Origin: a bacterium 1xD8-48
GTDB taxonomy: Bacteria; Bacillota; Clostridia; Lachnospirales; Lachnospiraceae
Direction: 5' to 3'
Length of the DNA stretch: 64,000 nt
Assembly: GCA_009917455.1 (NCBI GenBank)
Contig: QZDS01000014.1
Coordinates: forward strand, 53,046 to 117,045
Positions 1-8,890 of the stretch are shown here, piece after piece. Numbering within the stretch: position 1 is the first letter of the stretch; every line of letters begins with the position of its first letter. The notes below the pieces were generated by a model that was not told the DNA's origin, did not search any database, and saw only the letters and a program-made list of their open reading frames with translations. A program made the translations under genes and the position numbers.

Positions 1-2
1 CC

Positions 3-2792
3 TCAGGCGCAATGACGGTTATTAAAGGGGTTGAAGTGGATGATGATTTCAACCTCTGGTATCAGGTGGCTTTTGAAAAAGGCGGGACGGCCTTCAAAGG
101 CTATATACTGCGGGATTATCTGGCCTATTCCAACGAGCGTTTTCTGGAATGGGAGGATACCTTTTTCCCCAAAACGGCTATGTTTACCGCCACAGGAGGA
201 TACCCCGATATCGAGCAGTTCCCGGCCTCCTATCAGGATAAGCTGATTCGTTTAAAACAGACTCACCCCGACTGGATTTTTGTAAGACAGAACACAAAAC
301 TCGACTGGTCAGGAGTGGTTAAGGAGGAATGCTATAAGGACAGAAGCCTGGTTCACAGCAGTAAGGGGGAGGCATACCGCAGGGAGCAGCACAGCCCCGG
401 CTGGTATTACGCTTCCGAGCAGGCGGTGAAATATTATTTAGACCCCAGAAATTTTCTGGATGAAGCCAGAATTTTCCAGTTTGAACAATTGACTTATAAT
501 CCTTCTTATCATTCCAAATCGGCGGTGCAGAACATATTAAAGAGCACTTTTATGAAAGGAGAGGTGCCGGGAGCCGGCATGTCCTATGCGGACGCCTTTT
601 TTCAGATAGGCGTGTCCTTAAAGGTAAGCCCCTTTCATCTGGCATGCCGTGTTTATCAGGAACAGGGAGCGGGAAAGTCTCCTCTGATTTCCGGAAATTA
701 TACGGAAGTGCCGGCATATAAGGGCTACTATAATTATTACAATATCGGAGCTTCCGGAACAACAACAAAACAGGTAATTGAATCGGGGCTGGCAAGGGCC
801 GTTAAGGAAGGGTGGAACTCCCATTATGCGTCTTTGAAGGGCGGAGCAGGGATTATCGCAAAAAATTATATCCTGCGGGGACAGGATACGCTGTATCTGC
901 AGAAATTTGATGTGGATGGCAGCGACGGTACTTTGTTTACCCATCAGTATATGCAGAACATTTCGGCTCCCGAAACGGAATCTTCCATGGTAAGAAAGGC
1001 TTATGTGGAAACCGGTTCCCTGAACAATTCCTTTGTGTTTAAGATTCCGGTTTACGATAATATGCCGTCGGCGGCATGCCCTGTACCCGGTCAGGGTGCA
1101 GCGACCGAAAAGCCCACGGCGACACCCACGCTAAAGCCTACGGCAACGCCGACATTGAAGCCTACGGCAACGCCCACGTTAAAGCCGACTGCGACACCAA
1201 CATTGAAGCCTACAGCGACACCCACGTTAAAGCCGACTGCGACGCCGACCGAAAAGCCCCCAGCGATACCGTCATCGGCGCCGACATGGGAGCCTATACC
1301 AACGGAAACGCCTGCAGCGACGGCAAAACCGGCGGCAACGCCAACGGATAAACCGGCGAAGCCTACTGAGAAGCCGACGGGCAGACCAACAACGAAACCG
1401 ACATCGACTCCTGTAGTCAATCCAACAGTAAAGCCTGCGGAAAAGCCCACAGCGAAACCGACAAGTATGCCTACGGCAAGACCTGTCCAAACGCCCACAG
1501 CGAAACCAACGGCAGTTCCGAATGATGATTCTGCGGCAACGACTACGCCGACTGCAACGGTCAAACCGACATCAAAGCCGACTGAGAAGCCGACGGTTAA
1601 GCCGACAAATACTCCTGCGACAGAGGCAACAGCCAAGCCAACAGGCATGCCGACATCAAAGCCGGAGTCCACGGCAAGCCCTTCGGTTACGGCTGCGCCA
1701 AAGGCAACGCCGACCGCTGCGCCTGAAGCGACACCTACGCAGAAGCCCACCGCAGCGCCGACTGCGACACCCGAGGCGGCATCTACTCAGAAGCCTTCAA
1801 CGGCGCCAACAACAGCGCCCGGCTCCGATAATAAGCCCGTGACCCCGGCGCCTGCAGACAGACCGGAACAAAATGAAAATAATGCCCCGGACAATGAGAA
1901 CGGGCCAGGCGGCAATGAGAACCGGGAACAGAATAATAACGACAATAGCGATAATAACGGACAGGGCGGCAGCGGACAGCAGATTCCGTCAATACCGGCG
2001 GCGACGGGTACTGCTGATAATCCTCCGGCCGGCAGTTCTGAAAATTCTCCGGCAGATGCGGCGGGCAATACCTCGTCTTCCGGTATCAGGATAACGGCCC
2101 AAACGCCAAAGCCTCATACTCTTTCTGACGACAGGGAGAGCGTTACCATGGATATGAGCAAGGCAGGCATGATATATGCGGAGACCCTGAAGCAGATTAG
2201 CGAACAGGGAACGGAGGTTGTGCTTAAGGTCAGCGATAATGCAAGCTGGACAATTGACGGAAGCCAAATAAATGCGGAGGAATTCAGCGACATCGACCTG
2301 AAAGTGACATTAGACGACAGCCGGATACCGAAAGACAAGCTGAAAATACTGACTGAAAATGAGCAGTATGTGGAAATGTCCCTTGCCCACGACGGAGATT
2401 TCGGATTTACGATGCAGCTTTCCGTAAAACTGGAGGATGCAAAAGCCGGCCAGTATGCGAACCTGTTTTATTACAACGAGGAGGCGGAGGCTTTTGAATT
2501 TATGTGCGCCTCTGAAATCAGCAGCGCAAAGGAAGCGTCATTTGCGTTTTCACACGCTTCCGATTATGTGATTATCATCAGCGATAACACGAAAGAAAAT
2601 CTGCTGGCGGAAAAGGCGGAGCAATTTGAGCAGGCAAGAATACAGGAAATCGAGACGATGGCTCTGGCAAAGGAGGAAACGCCGGCGAAAGAGCCGGTGA
2701 AAGCGGCGGCAATCATTGCGATTATTCTGCTTGCCAGCGCGGCGGTGGGAATTGCGGTTTACCTGATTGTGAAGAGGAAGGACGAGGAATAA
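3..2792 (+). CDS. Surface-anchored N-acetylglucosaminidase-like protein (5' partial)
   Basis: The reading frame is open to the window edge, so the true start lies upstream; the first ATG is at 12. Visible parts in order: the end of an SH3-like module (GYILRDYL), a glucosaminidase-type domain over about residues 55-350 (FPASYQDKL, HPDWIFV, FQFEQLTYN), a proline/threonine/lysine-rich stalk over about 365-650, a folded C-terminal domain at about 700-870, and one membrane helix near the end followed by a KRKDEE tail. This is the layout of a peptidoglycan hydrolase held in the membrane by its C-terminus and spaced through the wall by a stalk. No LPXTG motif is present. The next gene starts 4 bases downstream, so the two are probably cotranscribed. 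The substrate (peptidoglycan glycan strand) is inferred from the family. Confidence 0.75.
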   Translation, partial: SGAMTVIKGVEVDDDFNLWYQVAFEKGGTAFKGYILRDYLAYSNERFLEWEDTFFPKTAMFTATGGYPDIEQFPASYQDKLIRLKQTHPDWIFVRQNTKLDWSGVVKEECYKDRSLVHSSKGEAYRREQHSPGWYYASEQAVKYYLDPRNFLDEARIFQFEQLTYNPSYHSKSAVQNILKSTFMKGEVPGAGMSYADAFFQIGVSLKVSPFHLACRVYQEQGAGKSPLISGNYTEVPAYKGYYNYYNIGASGTTTKQVIESGLARAVKEGWNSHYASLKGGAGIIAKNYILRGQDTLYLQKFDVDGSDGTLFTHQYMQNISAPETESSMVRKAYVETGSLNNSFVFKIPVYDNMPSAACPVPGQGAATEKPTATPTLKPTATPTLKPTATPTLKPTATPTLKPTATPTLKPTATPTEKPPAIPSSAPTWEPIPTETPAATAKPAATPTDKPAKPTEKPTGRPTTKPTSTPVVNPTVKPAEKPTAKPTSMPTARPVQTPTAKPTAVPNDDSAATTTPTATVKPTSKPTEKPTVKPTNTPATEATAKPTGMPTSKPESTASPSVTAAPKATPTAAPEATPTQKPTAAPTATPEAASTQKPSTAPTTAPGSDNKPVTPAPADRPEQNENNAPDNENGPGGNENREQNNNDNSDNNGQGGSGQQIPSIPAATGTADNPPAGSSENSPADAAGNTSSSGIRITAQTPKPHTLSDDRESVTMDMSKAGMIYAETLKQISEQGTEVVLKVSDNASWTIDGSQINAEEFSDIDLKVTLDDSRIPKDKLKILTENEQYVEMSLAHDGDFGFTMQLSVKLEDAKAGQYANLFYYNEEAEAFEFMCASEISSAKEASFAFSHASDYVIIISDNTKENLLAEKAEQFEQARIQEIETMALAKEETPAKEPVKAAAIIAIILLASAAVGIAVYLIVKRKDEE
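1107..1250 (+). repeat. Six 24-bp coding tandem repeats (PTATPTLK units)
   Basis: Six consecutive 24-base units encode KPTATPTL-type octapeptides at the start of the stalk. The copies differ mostly at third positions, and alternating units look more alike than neighbours. Further degenerate PT-rich coding sequence continues to about 1960. Such repeats change copy number by slippage, which would alter stalk length. Confidence 0.85.
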
Positions 2793-2796
2793 TTCT

Positions 2797-5073
2797 TTGC
2801 AGAAAAAGCACAGTGTAATATACAGTTGGATTTTTTCCTATGTTTTGATGCTTGTTTTAATAATTGTATCGGGTTTTGTTATGGAAAAGCTTGCAATCAG
2901 GAAGCTGATTGAGGAGTATAAAGACATCACTGACACCCTTCAGGAACAGGCAAACGAATCAATTCAGTCGTATTTTGACAAAATGAAAAACAGAGCAATT
3001 GAGATATGCAGCGACTCCGGGGTAGTCAGTTATGCGCTGTCTTCACAGCCTGATGGTGCTAATTATCATACTTTGATATTGTTGCAGGAACGCCTGCTAA
3101 ATCAGATGCTTACGGTTCAGGATGAGATTGCCCTGTATCTGTATCTGGGAAATATTGATAAGGCAATTTCCGCCTACACGATTTATGACAATGCTGCATT
3201 TGAAAGAGAACTCGGTAATTTTTGTGAATTGAGTCAGGATGAATACAGGGAGCTTTTAAACCGAAAGTACCTTAACAGTGTCCTGGCTCTGGACGCCGGA
3301 GATGCCGGAGGAAAGACGGTCGCCATGCTGACAGGCGTACCAATGGCGGGAGCGGGTGAGAAAGCAAAAGGAATGTTTATTCAGATACTTGACAATCAGG
3401 TGCTGAAAAATATTCTTGAGAGCGGGACAGTGATTGCCGACAGCACTATGATACTGGTGGATGAAATGGGGGAAATTCTCTGCAGTAACGGAGACGATGA
3501 GCTGATATCAGCTTTTGTGTCTGCCGGAGTGCAGCAAAACAAAGAAGCGGAAATTGAAATTGAAGGAAAAGCGTACTGGATTGCAGGAGAAAGTCTGAAT
3601 GTGGAAAACTGGAAGCTGATTACGCTTCTTCCCATGTCATCCATTGTTGCAAAGACGGACTGGGTTCCCAAAACCATAGTTCCCATTTTATGTGCAGCCC
3701 TGTTCTTTGGCGTTCTGGTGGCGGTCAGAGGAGTTTATGTGAATTACATTCCTCTTCGCAGGCTTAGCAGAGCTTTTCCGGTAGGAAATCACGAGACAAG
3801 CCTTAAAAATGAGTTTGAGCAGCTGCGGTTTGCGCTTCAGGATATGCATACGGAGCTGGAATCTATTCAGATTCTGCAGAATGCGCAGGCGGAGCAGCTG
3901 AAACTGGAATTTTTACGTTTCTGCCTGGAAAACAGTATTGATTTGGACGAGAGCAGCCTGCTGAAAATTATTGAAAGCCTTGGGGTTAAAATTCATAACG
4001 GGTATTTCCTGACGGCTATTTTTGACGTGAGTATTGAGGATGCGGAGCTGCCTTTATCAGTGAACGATATCGCCGACGTGTTCGGGCAGCTTTTTTCAGG
4101 ACGGGAGTTTGCAGAATACGGCAGTTGTTCCATATTGGTGAAAAATGAGCTTCCGGTAATGCTTTTTTATTTGAAGGACGGGGAGGGAAAGGCGGAGATT
4201 ATTGAGCGCTTTAAGGAAAAGCTTCATTTTCTGTCCGGGCAGTACCGATGGGAGGTGATATATGCTTTCAGCTCACCTCACAAAGGCTTTTCGGAGATTC
4301 ATCTCGCCTGGCTGGAAGCCTGTGAGCTTCTGGATTATAAATACTTTAAATTTGGCAGGAAGAACCGTGAACTTTCTGACGATACGGGAGTGCCGGAGCA
4401 TGGACAGCTCCGCTATTCGCTGGTTCAGGAGGAGCTTCTTGTGCGTTATGTCCTTGCAGGAAATAAAGCGGATGCAAAGGACCTGCTCCACCTGATATAC
4501 GATAATAATTTCCAGGAACAGAGAATTTCCCTGCCGGTTGCCTGGTGCCTGATGGAGGATATTGTCATCGGCATGATGAAAGCCCTCTCGGGGGAAAATT
4601 GCTTAAGCGACAGTGCGCTTGAACGAATCAACCATACGCTGGATATGCTGCGGAAGACAAACGGGCGGGAGGCTCTCATGAAGCTTGTGGATGACCTGGC
4701 AGGAGAGCTTTCCGATGAATGTGCAAAAAGCAGGAAAAGAGACAGAGCGGAAAAGGGATTTGCTGTGGAAAAAATTACGGACTGTGTGGAAGAACACTAC
4801 AGGGAATGTGATTTTAACGTATCTAAAGCGGCGGAATATCTGGATATGAATGTTGCCTATCTTTCACGGTATTTTAAGGAACATACAGGGATAGGGCTCC
4901 TTAATTATATTAACGGCGTAAGGATTGACTATGCCAAACAGCTCATGGGACAGCAGAATATCACAGTGGCAGAAGCGGCGAAGGCAGCCGGCTTTGAAAA
5001 TCAGAATACCTTTATCAGGCTTTTTAAAAAATTTGAAGGAAGGACGCCGGGGCTTTTTCTGGAAAAGGATTAG
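2797..5073 (+). CDS. Membrane-bound AraC-family sensor/regulator (YesN-like)
   Basis: This protein of 758 residues starts with TTG, chosen because GAGGAA lies 7 bases upstream inside the end of the preceding gene. It has a membrane helix at about residues 9-30, an extracytoplasmic sensing region, a second helix at about 288-310, a linker, and an AraC-type double helix-turn-helix at about 655-755 (VSKAAEYLDMNVAYLSRYFK, then NTFIRLFKKFEG). This one-piece sensor-plus-DNA-binding design is typical of Firmicutes regulators that sit beside LplB/LplC-type sugar ABC operons. The adjacent downstream binding-protein operon is its likely target, which is inference from position. Confidence 0.85.
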   Translation: MQKKHSVIYSWIFSYVLMLVLIIVSGFVMEKLAIRKLIEEYKDITDTLQEQANESIQSYFDKMKNRAIEICSDSGVVSYALSSQPDGANYHTLILLQERLLNQMLTVQDEIALYLYLGNIDKAISAYTIYDNAAFERELGNFCELSQDEYRELLNRKYLNSVLALDAGDAGGKTVAMLTGVPMAGAGEKAKGMFIQILDNQVLKNILESGTVIADSTMILVDEMGEILCSNGDDELISAFVSAGVQQNKEAEIEIEGKAYWIAGESLNVENWKLITLLPMSSIVAKTDWVPKTIVPILCAALFFGVLVAVRGVYVNYIPLRRLSRAFPVGNHETSLKNEFEQLRFALQDMHTELESIQILQNAQAEQLKLEFLRFCLENSIDLDESSLLKIIESLGVKIHNGYFLTAIFDVSIEDAELPLSVNDIADVFGQLFSGREFAEYGSCSILVKNELPVMLFYLKDGEGKAEIIERFKEKLHFLSGQYRWEVIYAFSSPHKGFSEIHLAWLEACELLDYKYFKFGRKNRELSDDTGVPEHGQLRYSLVQEELLVRYVLAGNKADAKDLLHLIYDNNFQEQRISLPVAWCLMEDIVIGMMKALSGENCLSDSALERINHTLDMLRKTNGREALMKLVDDLAGELSDECAKSRKRDRAEKGFAVEKITDCVEEHYRECDFNVSKAAEYLDMNVAYLSRYFKEHTGIGLLNYINGVRIDYAKQLMGQQNITVAEAAKAAGFENQNTFIRLFKKFEGRTPGLFLEKD

Positions 5074-5299
5074 AAAGGATATGGAGAGAAAATGTGCGAA
5101 ATTTTACCGAATTGGGCCGAAAAAGTAAAAGAAACGCGAAAGGTAAAAAATTGGATATCATTGATTTGTGGAAAAAACGCACAAAATATAGAAGCGTAAA
5201 AAAATAAATATAGATTTTTTGTACAAACTCCTTTTATGATGGCTGTATTAAATATTCTGTTAGAGATAACAGGCGGCAATAGCAGAAAGGAGTTTTTTT

Positions 5300-7030
5300 A
5301 TGCAAAAGAAACGATTCATATCTATGTTACTGGCAGGTGTGCTTACGATATCGCTGGCAGCCTGCGGAAATTCTTCAAACGGAGGGGAAGGGAATGGAAA
5401 TACTCCGAATACATCCGGCAAAGCTGTGGAAGCGGAGCCAAAGGGGACGGAGGATTCTGCCGGAAAGAGCGTTACTTACTGGATTGACCCGGAGATGGGA
5501 GGCATTACCAATGCATCCACCTTTGACGACGCACCGTGCTGGCAGGCAATTCAGGAAAATACCGGAATTGATGTGGTATGGGAACATCCTGCAAGCGGGC
5601 AGTCCCAGGAGCAGTTCAATCTGATTGTAGCAAGCAGTGAATTGCCAGACATTATGTATTACTCCTGGGGAACCGCTTATCCCGGAGGACCGGACGCGGC
5701 GATTGCAGACGGAAAAATTTATGCATTGAATGATTATATTAAAGAATATGCGCCGAACCTGACCGCTTATCTGGAAAGGCATCCGGATATGGAAAAGGCA
5801 ATCACTACAGATGAAGGGAATATATATTGCTTTCCCGGAATATACACATCCACTTCCGACAGTAGCGACGTATGGCAGACGGCAATCGACAGAGAACCTT
5901 TCTATGAGCCTTTTATCGGCCTTGTTATCCGCAAGGACTGGCTGGATGATTTGGGGCTTGATATACCGGTGACGCTTGACGACTGGTATAATACGTTAAA
6001 GGCTTTTAGGGATGAAAAGGGCGCTAAATACCCGTTATCATATATGAATATGTTTGGATGTATGGCGCAGAGCTTTGCAACTGCATTTGACATTACGCTT
6101 CCGGTAACGGCGATGGGCGGGGCAACCGCATTTGGAATCCGCGAAGATGGAACTATCCAGTACGGGCCGGCGCAGGAGGGCTACCGGGGATATCTGGAAT
6201 TTATGAATAAGCTTTACAGCGAAGGGCTCCTGGACCCGGATTTTATAGTACAGGACCGTACCACTTTGCAGTCGAAGGTAGTAAACGGAGAGGTTGGCGC
6301 ATGGATTGAAATGATGCCGGCAGGACTGGGGACATTGCGGACTCAGGTACTGGCGGAAGACCCGGAAGCTTCTTTCTATCCTGTAGGCGTGGCGAATCCC
6401 GTCCGCGAAGAAGAACAGAAACTGTATTATTTTCAGGCAAATTATCCCTATGTAAATTCAGGGGCAGCTATCACAACATCCTGCAAGGATATCGAGACGG
6501 CGGTAAAGCTTCTGGATTACTGCTGGAGCGAGGAGGGAGAAAGACTGGTTAACTGGGGAATTGAAGGGGAGTCCTATGAGATGGTTGACGGCTGGCCGCA
6601 ATTTACGGACCAGATTATCCATAATGACCTTGGACTCAGTCCGTCTCAGGCTCACGCGCAGTACCGTCAGCTTAACGGACCGTTCCCGATGGACCACTGG
6701 CAGAGGCTGGTTTCCAAGACAGATTACACCCTGGAAGAAGGAAAGGTTGACGAGAATATTGCGTCCCTTGATTTGTGGGCAAAGAACGGCACACAGCCTG
6801 CCGGTCTGCCGTCTACGACAATATTATCCTCGGAATCCGGCGATTATGCCTCCAAGTTTAATGAGATAAATACGTATGCGGACGAAATGTATTCCAAATT
6901 TATCATGGGACAGGAGTCTTTGGATAATTTTGACAAGTATGTGGAAAACCTGAAAAAAATGGGGCTTGACGATGTGATTGCCATACAGGAATCCGCTCTC
7001 GAGCGATACAACAACAGGACTGCCGGATAA
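5300..7030 (+). CDS. Extracellular sugar-binding lipoprotein of an LplA/YtcQ-type ABC importer
   Basis: A lipoprotein signal with lipobox LAAC (Cys22) is followed by an acidic, Ser/Gly-rich tether and a family-1-like solute-binding fold of about 550 residues. AGAAAGGAG lies 7-8 bases before the ATG. It is followed by two permease genes and an esterase in one run. Known relatives bind oligosaccharides such as xylan- or pectin-derived ones and use a shared ATPase encoded elsewhere; no ATPase is present here. The ligand cannot be read from sequence, but the CE15-like esterase in the same operon points to a glucuronate-bearing oligosaccharide. Confidence 0.85.
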   Translation: MQKKRFISMLLAGVLTISLAACGNSSNGGEGNGNTPNTSGKAVEAEPKGTEDSAGKSVTYWIDPEMGGITNASTFDDAPCWQAIQENTGIDVVWEHPASGQSQEQFNLIVASSELPDIMYYSWGTAYPGGPDAAIADGKIYALNDYIKEYAPNLTAYLERHPDMEKAITTDEGNIYCFPGIYTSTSDSSDVWQTAIDREPFYEPFIGLVIRKDWLDDLGLDIPVTLDDWYNTLKAFRDEKGAKYPLSYMNMFGCMAQSFATAFDITLPVTAMGGATAFGIREDGTIQYGPAQEGYRGYLEFMNKLYSEGLLDPDFIVQDRTTLQSKVVNGEVGAWIEMMPAGLGTLRTQVLAEDPEASFYPVGVANPVREEEQKLYYFQANYPYVNSGAAITTSCKDIETAVKLLDYCWSEEGERLVNWGIEGESYEMVDGWPQFTDQIIHNDLGLSPSQAHAQYRQLNGPFPMDHWQRLVSKTDYTLEEGKVDENIASLDLWAKNGTQPAGLPSTTILSSESGDYASKFNEINTYADEMYSKFIMGQESLDNFDKYVENLKKMGLDDVIAIQESALERYNNRTAG

Positions 7031-7048
7031 GGAAGGTCGGGAAAATTC

Positions 7049-7972
7049 ATGAATAAAAAGGGAACATTTTTAAGCCGGGCAAAGCGGGATTTGAAAAAAA
7101 ACCGGGGAATTTATCTGATGGCGATTCCTGTGCTGGCATTTTATATCTGTTTTTGCTATATTCCGATTTACGGACTGCAGATTGCCTTTAAGGATTTCAG
7201 CCTGGGGGCGGGGATTTGGGGAAGCCCGTGGGCAGGATTTAAGCATTTTATCAGCTTTTTTACAGGACCTTACTTCTTGCGGACGCTGCGCAACACTCTT
7301 TTAATCAGTTTGTATACGATTGCCGTGTGCTTTCCGGCGCCGATTATATTTGCGCTTCTGCTGAATGAGGTCAGGAATAAAGCCTTTAAGAAAACGGTTC
7401 AGACCGTCAGCTACCTGCCTCACTTTATTTCTCTGGTGGTGATTTGTGGTATTATTAAGGAATTTACACAAAGCAGCGGACTGATTAATTCCATCATCAG
7501 CTTTTTCGGAGGAACGCCGGAAACCATGCTGCTTAACCCTGACAGGTTCCGCTCTATTTATGTGCTCAGCGACCTCTGGCAGACCATCGGTTGGAATTCC
7601 ATCATTTATCTGGCGGCGCTTTCAGGCATTGACCCCACATTATATGATGCCGCATCGGTGGACGGCGCAGGCAGATTCAGAAAAATAATAAACGTGACGC
7701 TGCCGGGGCTTTTGCCCACGATAATCATTATGTTTATTTTACGGGTGGGGCAGTTTATGTCGGTAGGATATGACAAAATTCTGCTTTTGTATAACACCAA
7801 TACTTACGAAACAGCGGATGTTATCTCCACCTTTGTCTACAGGAAAGGGCTGATTGAGTCAAACTTTAGTTTCAGTGCGGCCGTGAGTCTGTTTAATTCG
7901 CTGGTAAACTTCATATTGGTGGTAGCGGTAAACAAGTTCAGCGCAAAGGTCAGCGAAACCAGCCTGTGGTAG
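7049..7972 (+). CDS. Sugar ABC transporter permease, LplB family
   Basis: An inner-membrane permease of 307 residues with about six hydrophobic helices. The coupling EAA-type loop reads LYDAASVDGAG followed by RFRKIINVTLPGL, where the ATPase docks. The N-terminal KNRGIYLMAIPVLAFY is characteristic of the LplB branch. It starts 18 bases after the binding-protein gene, with only a weak ribosome site (AAGGTCGGG), so translation may depend on coupling. It pairs with the next gene to form the channel. Confidence 0.9.
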   Translation: MNKKGTFLSRAKRDLKKNRGIYLMAIPVLAFYICFCYIPIYGLQIAFKDFSLGAGIWGSPWAGFKHFISFFTGPYFLRTLRNTLLISLYTIAVCFPAPIIFALLLNEVRNKAFKKTVQTVSYLPHFISLVVICGIIKEFTQSSGLINSIISFFGGTPETMLLNPDRFRSIYVLSDLWQTIGWNSIIYLAALSGIDPTLYDAASVDGAGRFRKIINVTLPGLLPTIIIMFILRVGQFMSVGYDKILLLYNTNTYETADVISTFVYRKGLIESNFSFSAAVSLFNSLVNFILVVAVNKFSAKVSETSLW

Positions 7973-8005
7973 AGGCGGGATACGCTGCAAAGAGAGGATA
8001 ATGAA

Positions 8006-8890
8006 ATGATAAAAAAAAGAACGGCCGGCGAGCATATCTTTGATATCGCAAATACTGTGCTGCTGGCGCTGGTGGGTATCATATGCCTGTATCCGTTTCT
8101 ATATGTGGTACTGGCTTCGTTCAGCGAGCCGAACCGATTTATCAAGCATGACTTTTCAATCCTGTTAAAGCCTGCCGGGTTCAGTCTGGCGGGGTATGAA
8201 CAGGTGTTTACAAAGGATATTGCAACGGGCTACCTGAATACAATTTTTTATGTGGTGGCGGGAACGTTGATTAGCATGGCGCTTACTTTTCTCGGGGCCT
8301 ATGTACTTTCAAGAAAAAATTATATGTTCCGTAAGCCGCTGACGCTTTTGATTATGTTTACCATGTATTTTAACGGAGGCTTGATTCCGCTTTATCTGTG
8401 GGTTCAGCAGCTTCATATTATAGATACCCGCTGGGCGGTACTTCTGCCGGCTGCGCTGAGCACTTATAATGTAATTGTGCTTCGCTCTGCTTTTGACAGT
8501 ATACCGGAAAGCCTGATAGAGGCGGCAAAAATGGACGGCGCGTCCGAGTTTGTATGCCTGACGAAAATCATGATTCCGCTTAGCAAGGCGTCTACAGCGG
8601 TAATTGTATTGTTCTATGCAGTGGCAAGATGGAACGAGTGGATGCTCCCTACGATTTTTCTGCGCACAAGGGATTTATTCCCGTTACAGATTTTCCTGAG
8701 GGAAATACTGCTTACCAGCTCATCGGAGTCGATTCTGGCATCGTCAGGGGATTCCACAAACGTGACGGCGCTTGCGGAGATTGTAAAATATGCTACTATT
8801 GTAGTATCAACGGTTCCGATTTTATGTATCTATCCGTTTGTACAGAAATATTTTGTATCAGGAATGATGATAGGAGGTGTAAAAGAATGA
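8006..8890 (+). CDS. Sugar ABC transporter permease, LplC family
   Basis: The second permease subunit, 294 residues, about six membrane helices. The EAA loop reads LIEAAKMDGASEF followed by KIMIPLSKA. The start is set by GAGAGGA 7 bases upstream; an ATG five bases earlier opens only a two-codon frame. Its stop overlaps the start of the esterase gene as ATGA, showing translational coupling. With the upstream LplB-like subunit it forms the importer's membrane channel. Confidence 0.9.
   Translation: MIKKRTAGEHIFDIANTVLLALVGIICLYPFLYVVLASFSEPNRFIKHDFSILLKPAGFSLAGYEQVFTKDIATGYLNTIFYVVAGTLISMALTFLGAYVLSRKNYMFRKPLTLLIMFTMYFNGGLIPLYLWVQQLHIIDTRWAVLLPAALSTYNVIVLRSAFDSIPESLIEAAKMDGASEFVCLTKIMIPLSKASTAVIVLFYAVARWNEWMLPTIFLRTRDLFPLQIFLREILLTSSSESILASSGDSTNVTALAEIVKYATIVVSTVPILCIYPFVQKYFVSGMMIGGVKE

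Noticed and set aside
1091..1750. Reverse-strand 219-codon ORF of Gly/Val repeats
   Set aside because: It is the antisense of the P/T-rich stalk; repeats in the sense strand keep the opposite frame open.
1107..1960. Tandem repeats as a possible CRISPR array
   Set aside because: The units are coding, 24 bp, contiguous and degenerate, with no spacers. No other repeat-spacer pattern was seen in the window.
5213..5252. Promoter for the sugar-binding lipoprotein at TATGAT 5235
   Set aside because: The best -35-like word (TTGTAC) is only 10 bases away, so no sigma-A promoter could be supported; an activator-dependent promoter remains possible.
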